Of a stretch of DNA of 64,000 nt, positions 54,318 to 63,750 are shown one piece after another (positions within the stretch are counted from its first letter, which is position 1; each line of letters starts with the position of its first letter). Under the pieces are notes generated by a model. The model did no database searches and was not told the origin of the DNA. It was given only the letters and a program-made list of their open reading frames with translations. The stretch comes from a bacterium (GTDB taxonomy: Bacteria > Verrucomicrobiota > Verrucomicrobiia > Limisphaerales > UBA11358). Both the position numbers and the translations under genes were made by a program. Location of the stretch: the NCBI GenBank assembly GCA_021780905.1, contig JAJXXW010000049.1, positions 1 to 64,000 of the forward strand, in the 5' to 3' direction.

Positions 54318-56411
54318 TTATTTATCAATCGTCTGGGATGGCCGCTTGGGACCCAGCGAATCCAACGTGAAGGTCAGCGGCTCCAGGCGATTGGTGCCGG
54401 TGCCGCCATCTTCCCAGACGCTGGCGACCTGGACCGTGTGCGGTTGGCCGGATGGCAAATTCCGAAGCTGGAACGTCAGATCCTTCGTCGCGCCCAGCAG
54501 TTTCCCGTCCAGCGAGACCAGATATGAGCCGATGCTGCTCGATCCCGGGTGATTCCATGTCACCACCGCCTGGTTCGTGCCGGTCAGTGTCACCTTGAGG
54601 CCCTTGGGATTGGGGAAAGGATAATGATACCACGGTTCCGGGGCGAAGGTGACGGTCCAGGGAGTTTCACCGGTTTTTGCTGGAGTGATTTCCACTGTGG
54701 CCCAGCCCTGATGATTCGCCACCTTCACCGGCAGCCGGCCCGCCGAGGCCCGGGTGACGGTGAAATTTTTCCCCGGGGGAAAGACAAATGTGAGCACGTA
54801 GGGGTCATTCTTAATGACGCGGCTTCGGCCTTGAAACGAGGTTTTTTTGGCATCGTAGTTCAAACTTATCAGATCAAGCCAGCCCTGGGTCAAATGCCGG
54901 CTGGTGGATATTAGCTGAATGTCGGCGGTCGCCGGGAGGAGCGTGAGCACCCGGCAACTGGTGGGTTCAATGCCGGCGCTGAACCCTTTCGGAAAAACGC
55001 CCTCATATTCCTGGTGCCAGAAATCATAGACGTGCACCAGCGGATCACCGGCCAGGCCGAGTTCGTTCCAGTTGAGAAAAATCTCTTTTTTGCCGGCGTC
55101 GTCGAAGTTGAAGAGGCCGACCACGTCATAGTTGCGGCCGAGGTGATTGATCTTCAAATCCCAAACCGGCTTGCGGATGGCACTGGGGAACAAATCCAGC
55201 GGCCGAATGTCCGTGGCCGGATAGATCCGTTTGTATAGTTCAACCCGGTCGGCGGGAAGATCCATCATCCGGTCGCTGGCCATCAAGGCCTGCCCGGTCA
55301 AGCCCTGCAAGGTGGCCCAGGCACGGGCCTGTTCCAGCGTCAGGGGATAGCGCACCATCACGGTGTCCGGATCGCAATACCAGACGACATTGTGCAGAAA
55401 ATAGGATTGCATCGTGGCCTCCAGCGCGAGCCGGAATCCGGTCCAGCCGGGCGTCACATCGGCGCCCACGCGCCAGCCATTGACGCAGCCGATGCCCTCA
55501 AGCGGTCGTTCCCAGCAGCCGAGCAGGTAGCGGTCGCGGCCGATTGTGTCGTGGATCGTCGCCAGCGTTTTGCGATAGAGCGCGATGGGATTGGTGGCGG
55601 GATTTTGCATTTGCGCTGCCAGTCGCCGGTATTCATCTATGACGCACGGCTGGCCATCAATCTTGAAATAATCGTAACCCCAGCCGGTCAAGGTCCGGAA
55701 CAAATCCCGTAAGTAGGCTTGCCCCGCTGCGGTGGAAGGATCCACCAGAAAGTTGCCCTCCCAGGTATGCGAGAGCGAGCTGCCGTCGGGCTTGAGCAGG
55801 AAGGCGTGGGGGTGCGCTTTGACCACCTGGACGCTGCTCTGTCCGTGGGGGGCGATCCAAAGCCCCGCCTTGAAGCCGTGCTGTTTGATATACGCCGCGA
55901 GATTTGCCATGCCACCGGGGAACCGGTCATTGATTGTCGTCCAGTCGCGATTCTCACCGAACCCGCGGCCAGCCTCTTCCCAGCCGTCGTCAATTTGAAC
56001 GTAATTCGCGCCGTAGTCCTTCAAATTTTCCGCCAACCATCGGGTGTTCTTCCGAATTTCCTGCTCGTTAATTTCATAGTAGTAGTAATACCAGGAACAC
56101 CAGCCGGAGGGCGGCACCGGAAATACGCTCTTGTCAATCGGCTCGTAGAATTTGACGCCCAACGTGTCGCGGTAATAGTGATCCAGATTCGTCCCGCCGG
56201 TCAGCCGAACCTGGTCTTGACCGGGAAAGAAGCAGCCCTGCGCGAGCGGCGTTTTCACGTCGCCCAGCGTCATGAGGAACAGATCGGGATTGACGCCGTC
56301 CCGAATGCGACAAGGAATCGGATGTCCATCACCCGGCGCGGAAAATGCCTGAAATGAGGTGACTGCCAACACGATGGCAAGGCCATGAAAGATGCGTTTC
56401 ACAATGAGCAT
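54318..56411 (-). CDS. Secreted GH36-type alpha-galactosidase
   Basis: The 697-residue protein has a signal peptide (1-24, SFQAFSA). The GH36/melibiase barrel has GWCSWYYYY, QIDDGWEE and GLWIAPH. The nucleophile Asp is in YFKIDGQ, and the acid/base Asp in GADVTPGW. C-terminal beta-domains include a fibronectin-like region (TLTGTNQAVVTWNHP). It hydrolyses terminal alpha-galactosyl or related residues; the exact sugar (D- or L-configured) is unknown. It is the last gene of the operon. Confidence 0.85.
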   Translation of the reverse strand: MLIVKRIFHGLAIVLAVTSFQAFSAPGDGHPIPCRIRDGVNPDLFLMTLGDVKTPLAQGCFFPGQDQVRLTGGTNLDHYYRDTLGVKFYEPIDKSVFPVPPSGWCSWYYYYYEINEQEIRKNTRWLAENLKDYGANYVQIDDGWEEAGRGFGENRDWTTINDRFPGGMANLAAYIKQHGFKAGLWIAPHGQSSVQVVKAHPHAFLLKPDGSSLSHTWEGNFLVDPSTAAGQAYLRDLFRTLTGWGYDYFKIDGQPCVIDEYRRLAAQMQNPATNPIALYRKTLATIHDTIGRDRYLLGCWERPLEGIGCVNGWRVGADVTPGWTGFRLALEATMQSYFLHNVVWYCDPDTVMVRYPLTLEQARAWATLQGLTGQALMASDRMMDLPADRVELYKRIYPATDIRPLDLFPSAIRKPVWDLKINHLGRNYDVVGLFNFDDAGKKEIFLNWNELGLAGDPLVHVYDFWHQEYEGVFPKGFSAGIEPTSCRVLTLLPATADIQLISTSRHLTQGWLDLISLNYDAKKTSFQGRSRVIKNDPYVLTFVFPPGKNFTVTRASAGRLPVKVANHQGWATVEITPAKTGETPWTVTFAPEPWYHYPFPNPKGLKVTLTGTNQAVVTWNHPGSSSIGSYLVSLDGKLLGATKDLTFQLRNLPSGQPHTVQVASVWEDGGTGTNRLEPLTFTLDSLGPKRPSQTIDK

Positions 56412-56447
56412 GGAGTTAATAGGGTTAATATTGCAGGGCATTTTCGT

Positions 56448-57461
56448 TTAAGCTCGAAAGGACGCGTTCAGATTCGTCACGGTGGAATAGCCGTGGTTCT
56501 GGGCCGGAGCTGTCAGCGGCGCATCATAGTCCCACTGGCGGTTCATGACGGGCGCGAGTATTTGTTGCACGCGGGCCAGCAGCGCCGCATCACAAGGCTC
56601 CTCGTGCCAGGCCACATTCCGGCGCACTGATTCGGAATGCGCCGAGCTGAACAGGGTCGTGGGAATCTCCGGATGTTGGCTGGAAAATTGCAGGGCGAGC
56701 TTGCTGATCGGCGTGCCCTGCGCGCGGCAGAATTCCGCCGCCTGCGCAAAGACGGCTCGCTCCGCCGGATTGGCGGGATGCCAGTGGGCCGGGCCGCGAT
56801 CCGTCAGCAGGCCGCTGCCAAACGGCGAGCCGTTGATGAGGCCAATGCCTTTTGCCTTGGCCAGGGGCAGAAGCTCCAACAACCGCGTGTCGTTGAGGCA
56901 ATAGTGGTTGTGGACGAGCGCCGCATCCACTTGGCAGCCGGCCAAGATGCGGTGCCACAAATCCATCGGATAAATGCCAAAGCTCACCGCCCCAAGCCGG
57001 CCCTCGCGTTTCAATTCCTGCACTGCGGCCAACCCTTCGCGCAACGCCCATTCGGTGTGCCGGCGGCCCTGATATTCGATATCGTGAATGTGAATCAGGT
57101 CGAAATAATCCGTGCCCAACCGCGCGGCGCTTTCTTCCAACGAAGCGCGGATGCGAGCGCGGGAGTAGTCCAGCGTGTCCTGGCCGTAACCGCCGGGATG
57201 GGTGTATTTGCCAACTTTGGTGGACAGATAATACCGGTCGCGGGCGATGCCTGTGAGCGCCTTGCCCAAAACCGTTTCGGAACGCGTAGCACCGTAGGCG
57301 GGCGCGACATCAAAGTAATTAATTCCGAGATCCAGCGCGGCATGAACGGCACGGATCCCCGCCGCTTCGTCCACCGGCCGGAAGACGCCACCCAAGGCCG
57401 ACGCGCCGAAGCTCAGGCGCGAGACCTTCAGGCCGGTTCTGCCAAACAGATTGTATTTCAC
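56448..57461 (-). CDS. Aldo/keto reductase, L-galactose/L-fucose dehydrogenase-like
   Basis: The 337-residue AKR has the catalytic Tyr in APAYG, Lys in STKVGKY and His in HIHDIEY. The opening RTGLKVSRLSFGASALGGVF is close to plant L-galactose dehydrogenase and bacterial D-threo-aldose 1-dehydrogenase, which oxidise L-galactose, L-fucose or D-arabinose to lactones. That fits the lactonase and transporter in this operon. The substrate is inferred. Confidence 0.85.
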   Translation of the reverse strand: MKYNLFGRTGLKVSRLSFGASALGGVFRPVDEAAGIRAVHAALDLGINYFDVAPAYGATRSETVLGKALTGIARDRYYLSTKVGKYTHPGGYGQDTLDYSRARIRASLEESAARLGTDYFDLIHIHDIEYQGRRHTEWALREGLAAVQELKREGRLGAVSFGIYPMDLWHRILAGCQVDAALVHNHYCLNDTRLLELLPLAKAKGIGLINGSPFGSGLLTDRGPAHWHPANPAERAVFAQAAEFCRAQGTPISKLALQFSSQHPEIPTTLFSSAHSESVRRNVAWHEEPCDAALLARVQQILAPVMNRQWDYDAPLTAPAQNHGYSTVTNLNASFRA

Positions 57462-57465
57462 AAGT

Positions 57466-59169
57466 TCACCTTAAAAGGTAGTAGAGCACACCCACCACTG
57501 TGATGAGGATAAGCGTGATGATCCGCGGGTCGCTCGCGCCAGCCAACCGGCCTTTCAGGAACGCCAGCGGATGATCCCAGCAGACTTTGGCAACGGCCTC
57601 GGCATCCATGGCCGGAGTCATTAAACTCGTGACAATGTAAATGACCACGCACAGCATGGCGATAATTGGCCCGACGAGCATGAAGGGAATGCCCAGTCCC
57701 TGCGCCGGGTCAGTGATTAGTCCGCCAAAACCTTCGTGGGCCTGGCCGTGCAACAGCATTTTTCCAATGCCCGGCATGTCCAGCACGAAATAAATTCCGC
57801 CGATGATGGTGCCGACATAAAGTGTCGTCATGGCCGCCTGCCAGGTGCCGCGTTTCCACAACACGCCCAGCACAAACACCGTCGTCACCGCCGGCGCAAA
57901 GGTCATCGGGATTTTGTTGATGGCCTCGAAGATGGTGCCGAACTGGTCGCCCTGGGTGGACCAGAGCATCGCCAGCAGCATGATAACACCGGTCGCAAAC
58001 CGGCCGATGGTGACCACGCGCGCGTCCGGCATTTCAGGATGGCGCCGCTTCATCAGATCGAGCGAGATGATGGTGGCGCAACTGTTCAAGGCCGCCGCCA
58101 TGCAGCTCATCAGCGCCGCCGCCATGCAGGCGGCCAGCAGACCCTTGAGGCCGACCGGCACGAGGTGGTTGATCATCACCGGCAGCATCGTGTTGTAATC
58201 GGGCCGGTCGGTGCCAGCGACATTCAGCAGTTGAAACGCGCCCTTCTGCCAGAGCACATAGCCAATCACGCCAGGAAAGACCATGAGGAAGACCGGCGTG
58301 ATTTTCAGGAACCCGGCAAACAGTGCGCCGTTCTGGCCAGCCTTGAGATTTTTCGCCCCGAGCACGCGCTGGACGTGCGTTTGATCCGCGCACCAATACC
58401 AGATGCCGAGGATCGGATAACCCAGCACCACGCCGAGCCACGAATATTCGCTCAGGTGTCCCTGGGTGTTCACCACCGGATGCAGCATGTGCAGTTGATC
58501 GGGCATCACCGCCGCCTTGAATTCAGCCAGGTCATGCACGCCCACCGACGGCAGGGCGTGCAGTCCCAGCGCCGTAACCAGCGTCGCGCCGCCCAACAGC
58601 AGGATGGCCTGAATGTTCTCCGTCATCACCACCGCCTTCAGTCCGCCCAGTGTCGTGTAGGTCACGGTGAACAGGGACAGCACGATGATGGTCGCATACA
58701 TCGGCACGCCGAGAAAACTTTCAAAGACCTTGGCCGCCGCGAAGAGGCTGATGCCAATGTGAATCAACAGCGCGCCCAGAATGCCAATGTAAGCTAAAAA
58801 TGTTCGCGCCGCCGGGCAATAGCGCCGTTCCATGAACTGCGGCAGCGTGCGCACGCCGGAGTTGATGTAAAATGGCGCAAAAATGAGCGCCAGCAGGATC
58901 AGAGTGAAACACGCCATCCACTCGAAGTTGCCGATGACCAAGCCGTCCTTCGCGCCGCCGGCGGCCAGCCCGACGAGATGAATCGTCGAGATGTTCGAGG
59001 TCAGGATGGCCGCGCCGACGGTGAACCACCGCAGCGAATGGCCGGCCAGAAAATACTGTTCCGAATTGGTGTTGCGCCGGTAGCCGATCCAGATGCCGAA
59101 TGCGGTGATGCCGATCAGATAGATGGCGATGACCGCCACGTCAATCAGGGATACGTTGGGTATGTTCAT
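57466..59169 (-). CDS. SLC5-family Na+/sugar symporter
   Basis: The 567-residue protein has about 13-14 membrane helices and the SLC5 core (SEQYFLAGHSLRWFTVGAAILTSNIST, TLGGLKAVVMTENIQA). It brings sugar into the cell driven by sodium. It lies 4 bases upstream of the aldo/keto reductase gene and 5 after the dehydrogenase gene, firmly inside the operon. Confidence 0.9.
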   Translation of the reverse strand: MNIPNVSLIDVAVIAIYLIGITAFGIWIGYRRNTNSEQYFLAGHSLRWFTVGAAILTSNISTIHLVGLAAGGAKDGLVIGNFEWMACFTLILLALIFAPFYINSGVRTLPQFMERRYCPAARTFLAYIGILGALLIHIGISLFAAAKVFESFLGVPMYATIIVLSLFTVTYTTLGGLKAVVMTENIQAILLLGGATLVTALGLHALPSVGVHDLAEFKAAVMPDQLHMLHPVVNTQGHLSEYSWLGVVLGYPILGIWYWCADQTHVQRVLGAKNLKAGQNGALFAGFLKITPVFLMVFPGVIGYVLWQKGAFQLLNVAGTDRPDYNTMLPVMINHLVPVGLKGLLAACMAAALMSCMAAALNSCATIISLDLMKRRHPEMPDARVVTIGRFATGVIMLLAMLWSTQGDQFGTIFEAINKIPMTFAPAVTTVFVLGVLWKRGTWQAAMTTLYVGTIIGGIYFVLDMPGIGKMLLHGQAHEGFGGLITDPAQGLGIPFMLVGPIIAMLCVVIYIVTSLMTPAMDAEAVAKVCWDHPLAFLKGRLAGASDPRIITLILITVVGVLYYLLR

Positions 59170-59174
59170 GAAAT

Positions 59175-60233
59175 TTAATCTTTCGCAATTTGGATTTGCA
59201 CTTTGAGCGCCAGGCTTTTGTCGCCCGCCTGCCGCATCGCTTCGCCGGCATCCGCCAGCGGCAGCACGCCGGTGATCAGCGTCCGCAAATCTATCCGCTT
59301 CGTCGCCACCAGCCGGATCGCTTCGTCAAACACATCGCCGTAGCGCATCGAACCGATGAAATTGATTTCGCGGTTCATCAGCAAATTGGCCGGCAACGGC
59401 ACGTCTTCCGTGCCAATCGTGCCGATCTGCACAATCGTCCCGCCCGGTCGCACAAGATCAAACGCCTGCCGCAACGCGGGGCGCGCTCCAGAGGCCTCAA
59501 AGATGACGTCGAAACCGTCGCCGGTAAGCTCGCGGACCTGTTCCGCCAGATTTTTGGCTGACGGATCCAAACCGATATCGGCGCCCAGCTTTTGTGCCAT
59601 GTCGCGGCGTGCAGCCACGATGTCGCTCAACGCCACCGGAGCTGCGCCAAAGGTGCGCGCCGTCATCGCCACGAGCAGGCCGATCGGCCCGCCGCCGGCC
59701 ACCAAAACGCGTTTGCCGGAAATGTTGCCGGCGCGCTTCACCGCCTGCAACGCCACGGCGAACGGTTCCATCATCGCGCCCAAGCCGTCGTCCATGCTCG
59801 CCGGCAGTGCGTGGCATTGGTCGGCGCGCACGGACACAAATTCCGCAAACGCACCGTCGGTCGGCGGCTTGGTGCTGGCGCTGCCGAGCATGATGATTTT
59901 GCGGCAGAGATTGGGCCGGCCGGCCTTGCAGTATTCGCAGAAGCCGCAGGAGCGCGCCGGGTTGACCGTGACGCGCGTGCCGGTCCTCACCGACTCCACG
60001 CCGTCGGCCACTTCCGCTACATCCGCCGTGAATTCATGGCCGAGGATGAACGGCCGCGTCGGCACGAACGCCGCGCAATAGCCGTGCTCGAAATAGTGCA
60101 GGTCGGACCCGCAGATGCCCGCGCGGCGCACGCGCAGCCGCACCATGCCCGGCTTCAACGCCGGCATCGGTTGCGGTTCAATTTTTATGGTCTTCGCGCC
60201 GTGCAGCACGGCGGCGGTCATGGTGGAACTCAT
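59175..60233 (-). CDS. Zn-dependent alcohol dehydrogenase (L-idonate 5-dehydrogenase-like)
   Basis: The 352-residue MDR has GICGSDLHYF and GHEFTAD (catalytic zinc), the C-x2-C-x2-C-x7-C structural zinc site and a GGGPIGLLVAMTARTFGA Rossmann loop. The HYFEHGYCAAFVPTRPFILGHE segment resembles L-idonate 5-dehydrogenases. In this operon it probably oxidises a sugar acid or keto-sugar acid downstream of the lactonase. Confidence 0.85.
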   Translation of the reverse strand: MSSTMTAAVLHGAKTIKIEPQPMPALKPGMVRLRVRRAGICGSDLHYFEHGYCAAFVPTRPFILGHEFTADVAEVADGVESVRTGTRVTVNPARSCGFCEYCKAGRPNLCRKIIMLGSASTKPPTDGAFAEFVSVRADQCHALPASMDDGLGAMMEPFAVALQAVKRAGNISGKRVLVAGGGPIGLLVAMTARTFGAAPVALSDIVAARRDMAQKLGADIGLDPSAKNLAEQVRELTGDGFDVIFEASGARPALRQAFDLVRPGGTIVQIGTIGTEDVPLPANLLMNREINFIGSMRYGDVFDEAIRLVATKRIDLRTLITGVLPLADAGEAMRQAGDKSLALKVQIQIAKD

Positions 60234-60240
60234 AATGGAT

Positions 60241-61074
60241 TCAGTTTTTTATGCCGTAAAACCGGGCGCAGTTGCCGCCCAGAGCTTGTTCGCGAACGGC
60301 GGCAGGATATTGCCGGAGGTGGTGGAAGACAATATTCATCGTCGTCGTGTAGTCGGCGGACAAGGTGCACACCGGCCAGTCGGAGCCGATCATCACGCGT
60401 TCCGGGCCGAACGCGGACAGGACGACCTCCAGGTAGGGATGGAATTGTTCGGGCCGCCATTGCTTCCACGGTGCCTCGGTGACCAGCCCGGACAACTTGC
60501 AGCAGACGTTCGGGAATTCCGCCAGCCGCCGCAGGTCTTCACGCCAGGGCGAAACCAATCCGTCGCGGATCGCCGGCTTGGCGATGTGATCCAGCACGAA
60601 ACGTTGTTGGGGAAATTCAGCGACCAGTTTTGCCGCCACCGGCAGATGTTTCGGGAACAGCAACAAATCGTAAGTCAGATCAAACTCAGGTAATTGGCCG
60701 ATGCCGCGCCGGAACTCCGGTCGCAGCATGAAATCGTCGTCCGGTTCGTCATGCACGACGTGCCGGACGCCGACGAGTTTCGGATGCCGGGAAAATTTTT
60801 CCAACTGCGTCCGCACGGACGGCGACTGCAAATCCACCCAGCCGACGACGCCCTGGATGTAATCGTGTTCGCCGGCCAGTTGCAGCAGCCATTCGGTCTC
60901 CTCGATCATCTGCCGCGCCTGCACGGCGATGGTGCCGTCGAACCCGGCGGCCCGGAGCAGCGGCTGGAGTTCATCCGGCAGATAATCGCGTCTCAAAACC
61001 GCCATGTCATCCGTCATCCAGACGTGCTGGGCCGGGTTGTATTTCCAAAAATGCTGGTGGGCGTCGAGGCGCAT
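60241..61074 (-). CDS. L-fuconolactonase/L-rhamnonolactonase-type amidohydrolase
   Basis: The 277-residue metal-dependent TIM barrel (COG3618) has the N-terminal DAHQHFW motif, VLDHIAKP and MIGSDWPVC (catalytic Asp). Members open L-fucono-, L-galactono- or L-rhamnono-lactones. It lies 3 bases after the secreted protein gene and 7 before the dehydrogenase gene. Confidence 0.88.
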   Translation of the reverse strand: MRLDAHQHFWKYNPAQHVWMTDDMAVLRRDYLPDELQPLLRAAGFDGTIAVQARQMIEETEWLLQLAGEHDYIQGVVGWVDLQSPSVRTQLEKFSRHPKLVGVRHVVHDEPDDDFMLRPEFRRGIGQLPEFDLTYDLLLFPKHLPVAAKLVAEFPQQRFVLDHIAKPAIRDGLVSPWREDLRRLAEFPNVCCKLSGLVTEAPWKQWRPEQFHPYLEVVLSAFGPERVMIGSDWPVCTLSADYTTTMNIVFHHLRQYPAAVREQALGGNCARFYGIKN

Positions 61075-61077
61075 GGC

Positions 61078-63750
61078 TCACTGCTTTTCGATCTCAAAAC
61101 TCTGGGTGGACGTGGCGGACAAGCCGACCCAGACGATCAAGGTATAAGTGCCATCGGTGTCCAAGTTGACGCCTTGCCGGAAGTTCGGGCCGGCCGTCTG
61201 GGAGACGCCGTTTATTTTGAGGCTGGCGGCGGTCCGGCTTTCCCAGTTCTTGATTTCAAAACACAGGTTGTGGATCGGATGGTCCTTGGCGGCGGCGATT
61301 TGGAAGGACAGTGGTCCCGGGCCATAGGTGAATCCGTAAGTCCGGCCGGGCTGGTGGTAGCCCTGGCTGGTGCCGCCGGAAATATTTTCAACGGCCGGGG
61401 CACTCAACCACGACTTGGCCAGATTCGTCAGCGAAGCGGCCGATTGATCGGTCATGCCTTCCATTAAAAGATTGTCCTGATAGGCAATGGTTCCCCGTTG
61501 ATCCAAATACAACGGCCAATACAGATGGGAAATGGAGCTGTGCGACGCCCGGTCGGGGAAGCTGGCGTTCCGTCCGGAGGAGTTGATTTGCGATATGGGC
61601 CAATGATTCCAACTGGGAAACACTGAATACCAGGTGCGTTCGCCCTTGTAGATGTTGCCGTCATTGAAATTCTGGATGGCAAACGGGCTGAAGGGGCCGG
61701 TGAAATGGATCATCTGGATGATGCTGCCGGCGAATTTGGGCTTGGGCGGATGGGGGTTCCAGTCATAGTCCCTGGCCCGGCCGTTGCCATAGACCAACGT
61801 CATCACCGGTGTTTTGCACAGGACACTTTCGGGATGCTGGCCCGGACTTAAAACGGCAATTTGCTCGTCCCATTCGTGCCAGCCTTCCGGTTTTGAAGAA
61901 TAGCAGCGCATGAGCTTGCTCGCCACGCCGTCGGGATAAATATAGTAAAACCAGTCCGCGATTTCACCCCAGCCGGTGGCGGGATCGTAGTTGGCCCAAT
62001 GATGATCCGGGTTTGCCAGCCGGTAGCGCCACTCGACCACCACGCGGGCCGGATTATTTTCAATGACCCGCACATGCGAGTCATAACAGGGCTTGTCCGA
62101 CATCGGCTCGCAATCACCCGGCGCATCGGGCGTGAAGCCGGTCTCGTTGAATTCCTCCGTGAACCATTGGTTCGAGGCGACGATCATCGGGATGTAACTG
62201 ACCCCCCGCCAGAAAACAAATTTTGTCGGCAACTGGTCAAAGCCCACCACCACGTCCGGATAAGCGCCATAGCGGAACAAATTTTCCCAGGTTTCGTAAT
62301 AGGGCAGATTGGTGTAAATCGCCCCAAACTTCCCCTGCGTGTCCGGAAAGGGAAACCGGCGCAACTGCATATCGGGGGCGGCCACAATCGCCGGGCCGGG
62401 ATTGTAGCCCGCATACGATTCGGCCAACTGGCTTTGGCTCAAGGCCACGTTGTAAACCCTCGCCTCGTCAATCAGTCCGTCAAACCCGAAATTACTCAAC
62501 AACGTGTCGTGGGTGCCGTCGGTCGGCACCGTCAGGATGCCCGCCTTGCCCACGCGCACCTCGGCCTTGGCGGTTTGCACCCCGCCGGTGCCGATTTTCC
62601 GGCTGGCGATTTCCCGCCCGTTGAGACACAGCCGCATCCGGCCATCATTTTTGTTGTAAGTGCCGGCCAGATGATACCAGCGGAACACCGCCAGATGGTT
62701 GGTGTCGGTGTAGGGCGGTTTATTCGGAACACTCAATTGTTCCCACACGCCGTCCACCTTCACCCTGAAGCCGGGATAACCATGGCTGTCCACCCCGAGA
62801 AAATAGCCGTCATTGTCGCCTTGTTGGATCAGGGGCACCCAGTTCCAGGGATAGGCACCGATCGCGAACCACGCCTCAAGGGTCAAACTACCGCCGGCCA
62901 GCGCCGGTGCCTGGGCGGCCGGGAGCGCGACCACAGTGTTATAGCCATCGAATTCAAGCGCCGTGCCAGACACGCCTTGCTTCCAATAAGTTTTTGGACC
63001 GGCCACGGGCAGGCTGGCCTTGGAGATGGCCTCCTCGGTGGCATCACCGGTTCCCTCGTCGAACTTAAACCACGCAGCCGGCGTCACGCCGGCCGGCCCC
63101 TTTTGCGGATTGCCCGCCACTTTGGTTTGCACGGCGGCATGTTCCGGGTTGGTCCGTCTCAACTCCGCCACACCGTCTGGATTCAACTGCAACACCTGGG
63201 TGGTTTGGTTCAACGGATCGTTCCAATCTTCAATCCGGGACGTTCCTTTTTTAACCACCCGCTTGACCCGCCCGTCCGGCGTGATGGTGAACACTTCATC
63301 CACAAAATTGGTCGTGGCGAGGTTGCCATTGGGGTTGCCGGCAGTGAAGTTCGGCAGATACCGCCAATGCACCACGACTTGATCGGGCGTGTTTTTAATG
63401 ATCGCGGCGTGGGAATAGACATTGGCCCGGTCGGTCATCGGCTCGCCGCCGTCGCCGCTGCGCGGGATGATTTCAGCAAAGTTCCACTGGCCCTGTTTGG
63501 TTTTCCAATAGGGCAGATAGCTGTTGCCCCGCCAGAAAACCAGTTCGCCCCCGGCAGCGGGCAGCCGCGTGACAATGTCGGCAAACGGGCCGGTGCGCGA
63601 ATACGCCTCCCACGGCTGGCCCGTGTTCAAGGCTGTGTAATAGGCGCCAAAATCAACCTGGGCGCCGCGCCCATGGAGGGCGAACGCGACCGGCAGCAGG
63701 GGCAAAATCACCTTGAGCCGGCGGATGATTGATTCAGTTGATTTCATCAT
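61078..63750 (-). CDS. Secreted two-module protein with a central LamG domain
   Basis: The 890-residue protein has a signal peptide (1-30). Residues about 34-180 and 475-630 are an internal duplication: both contain VFWRGxSYxP, a GD-x-EPM-x-D block, SH-x-x-I-x-N-x-P and a VVV-x-WRY strand. A LamG/concanavalin-like domain (about 225-450, WFKFDEGTG and IDEARVYN) separates them. I do not recognise the duplicated module. It is the first gene of the operon and probably binds or acts on the polysaccharide whose sugars the other genes process. Confidence 0.75.
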   Translation of the reverse strand: MMKSTESIIRRLKVILPLLPVAFALHGRGAQVDFGAYYTALNTGQPWEAYSRTGPFADIVTRLPAAGGELVFWRGNSYLPYWKTKQGQWNFAEIIPRSGDGGEPMTDRANVYSHAAIIKNTPDQVVVHWRYLPNFTAGNPNGNLATTNFVDEVFTITPDGRVKRVVKKGTSRIEDWNDPLNQTTQVLQLNPDGVAELRRTNPEHAAVQTKVAGNPQKGPAGVTPAAWFKFDEGTGDATEEAISKASLPVAGPKTYWKQGVSGTALEFDGYNTVVALPAAQAPALAGGSLTLEAWFAIGAYPWNWVPLIQQGDNDGYFLGVDSHGYPGFRVKVDGVWEQLSVPNKPPYTDTNHLAVFRWYHLAGTYNKNDGRMRLCLNGREIASRKIGTGGVQTAKAEVRVGKAGILTVPTDGTHDTLLSNFGFDGLIDEARVYNVALSQSQLAESYAGYNPGPAIVAAPDMQLRRFPFPDTQGKFGAIYTNLPYYETWENLFRYGAYPDVVVGFDQLPTKFVFWRGVSYIPMIVASNQWFTEEFNETGFTPDAPGDCEPMSDKPCYDSHVRVIENNPARVVVEWRYRLANPDHHWANYDPATGWGEIADWFYYIYPDGVASKLMRCYSSKPEGWHEWDEQIAVLSPGQHPESVLCKTPVMTLVYGNGRARDYDWNPHPPKPKFAGSIIQMIHFTGPFSPFAIQNFNDGNIYKGERTWYSVFPSWNHWPISQINSSGRNASFPDRASHSSISHLYWPLYLDQRGTIAYQDNLLMEGMTDQSAASLTNLAKSWLSAPAVENISGGTSQGYHQPGRTYGFTYGPGPLSFQIAAAKDHPIHNLCFEIKNWESRTAASLKINGVSQTAGPNFRQGVNLDTDGTYTLIVWVGLSATSTQSFEIEKQ

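Noticed and set aside
61999-63732. 577-codon plus-strand open frame
   Set aside because: Antisense to the secreted LamG protein, which has a signal peptide and recognisable domain.
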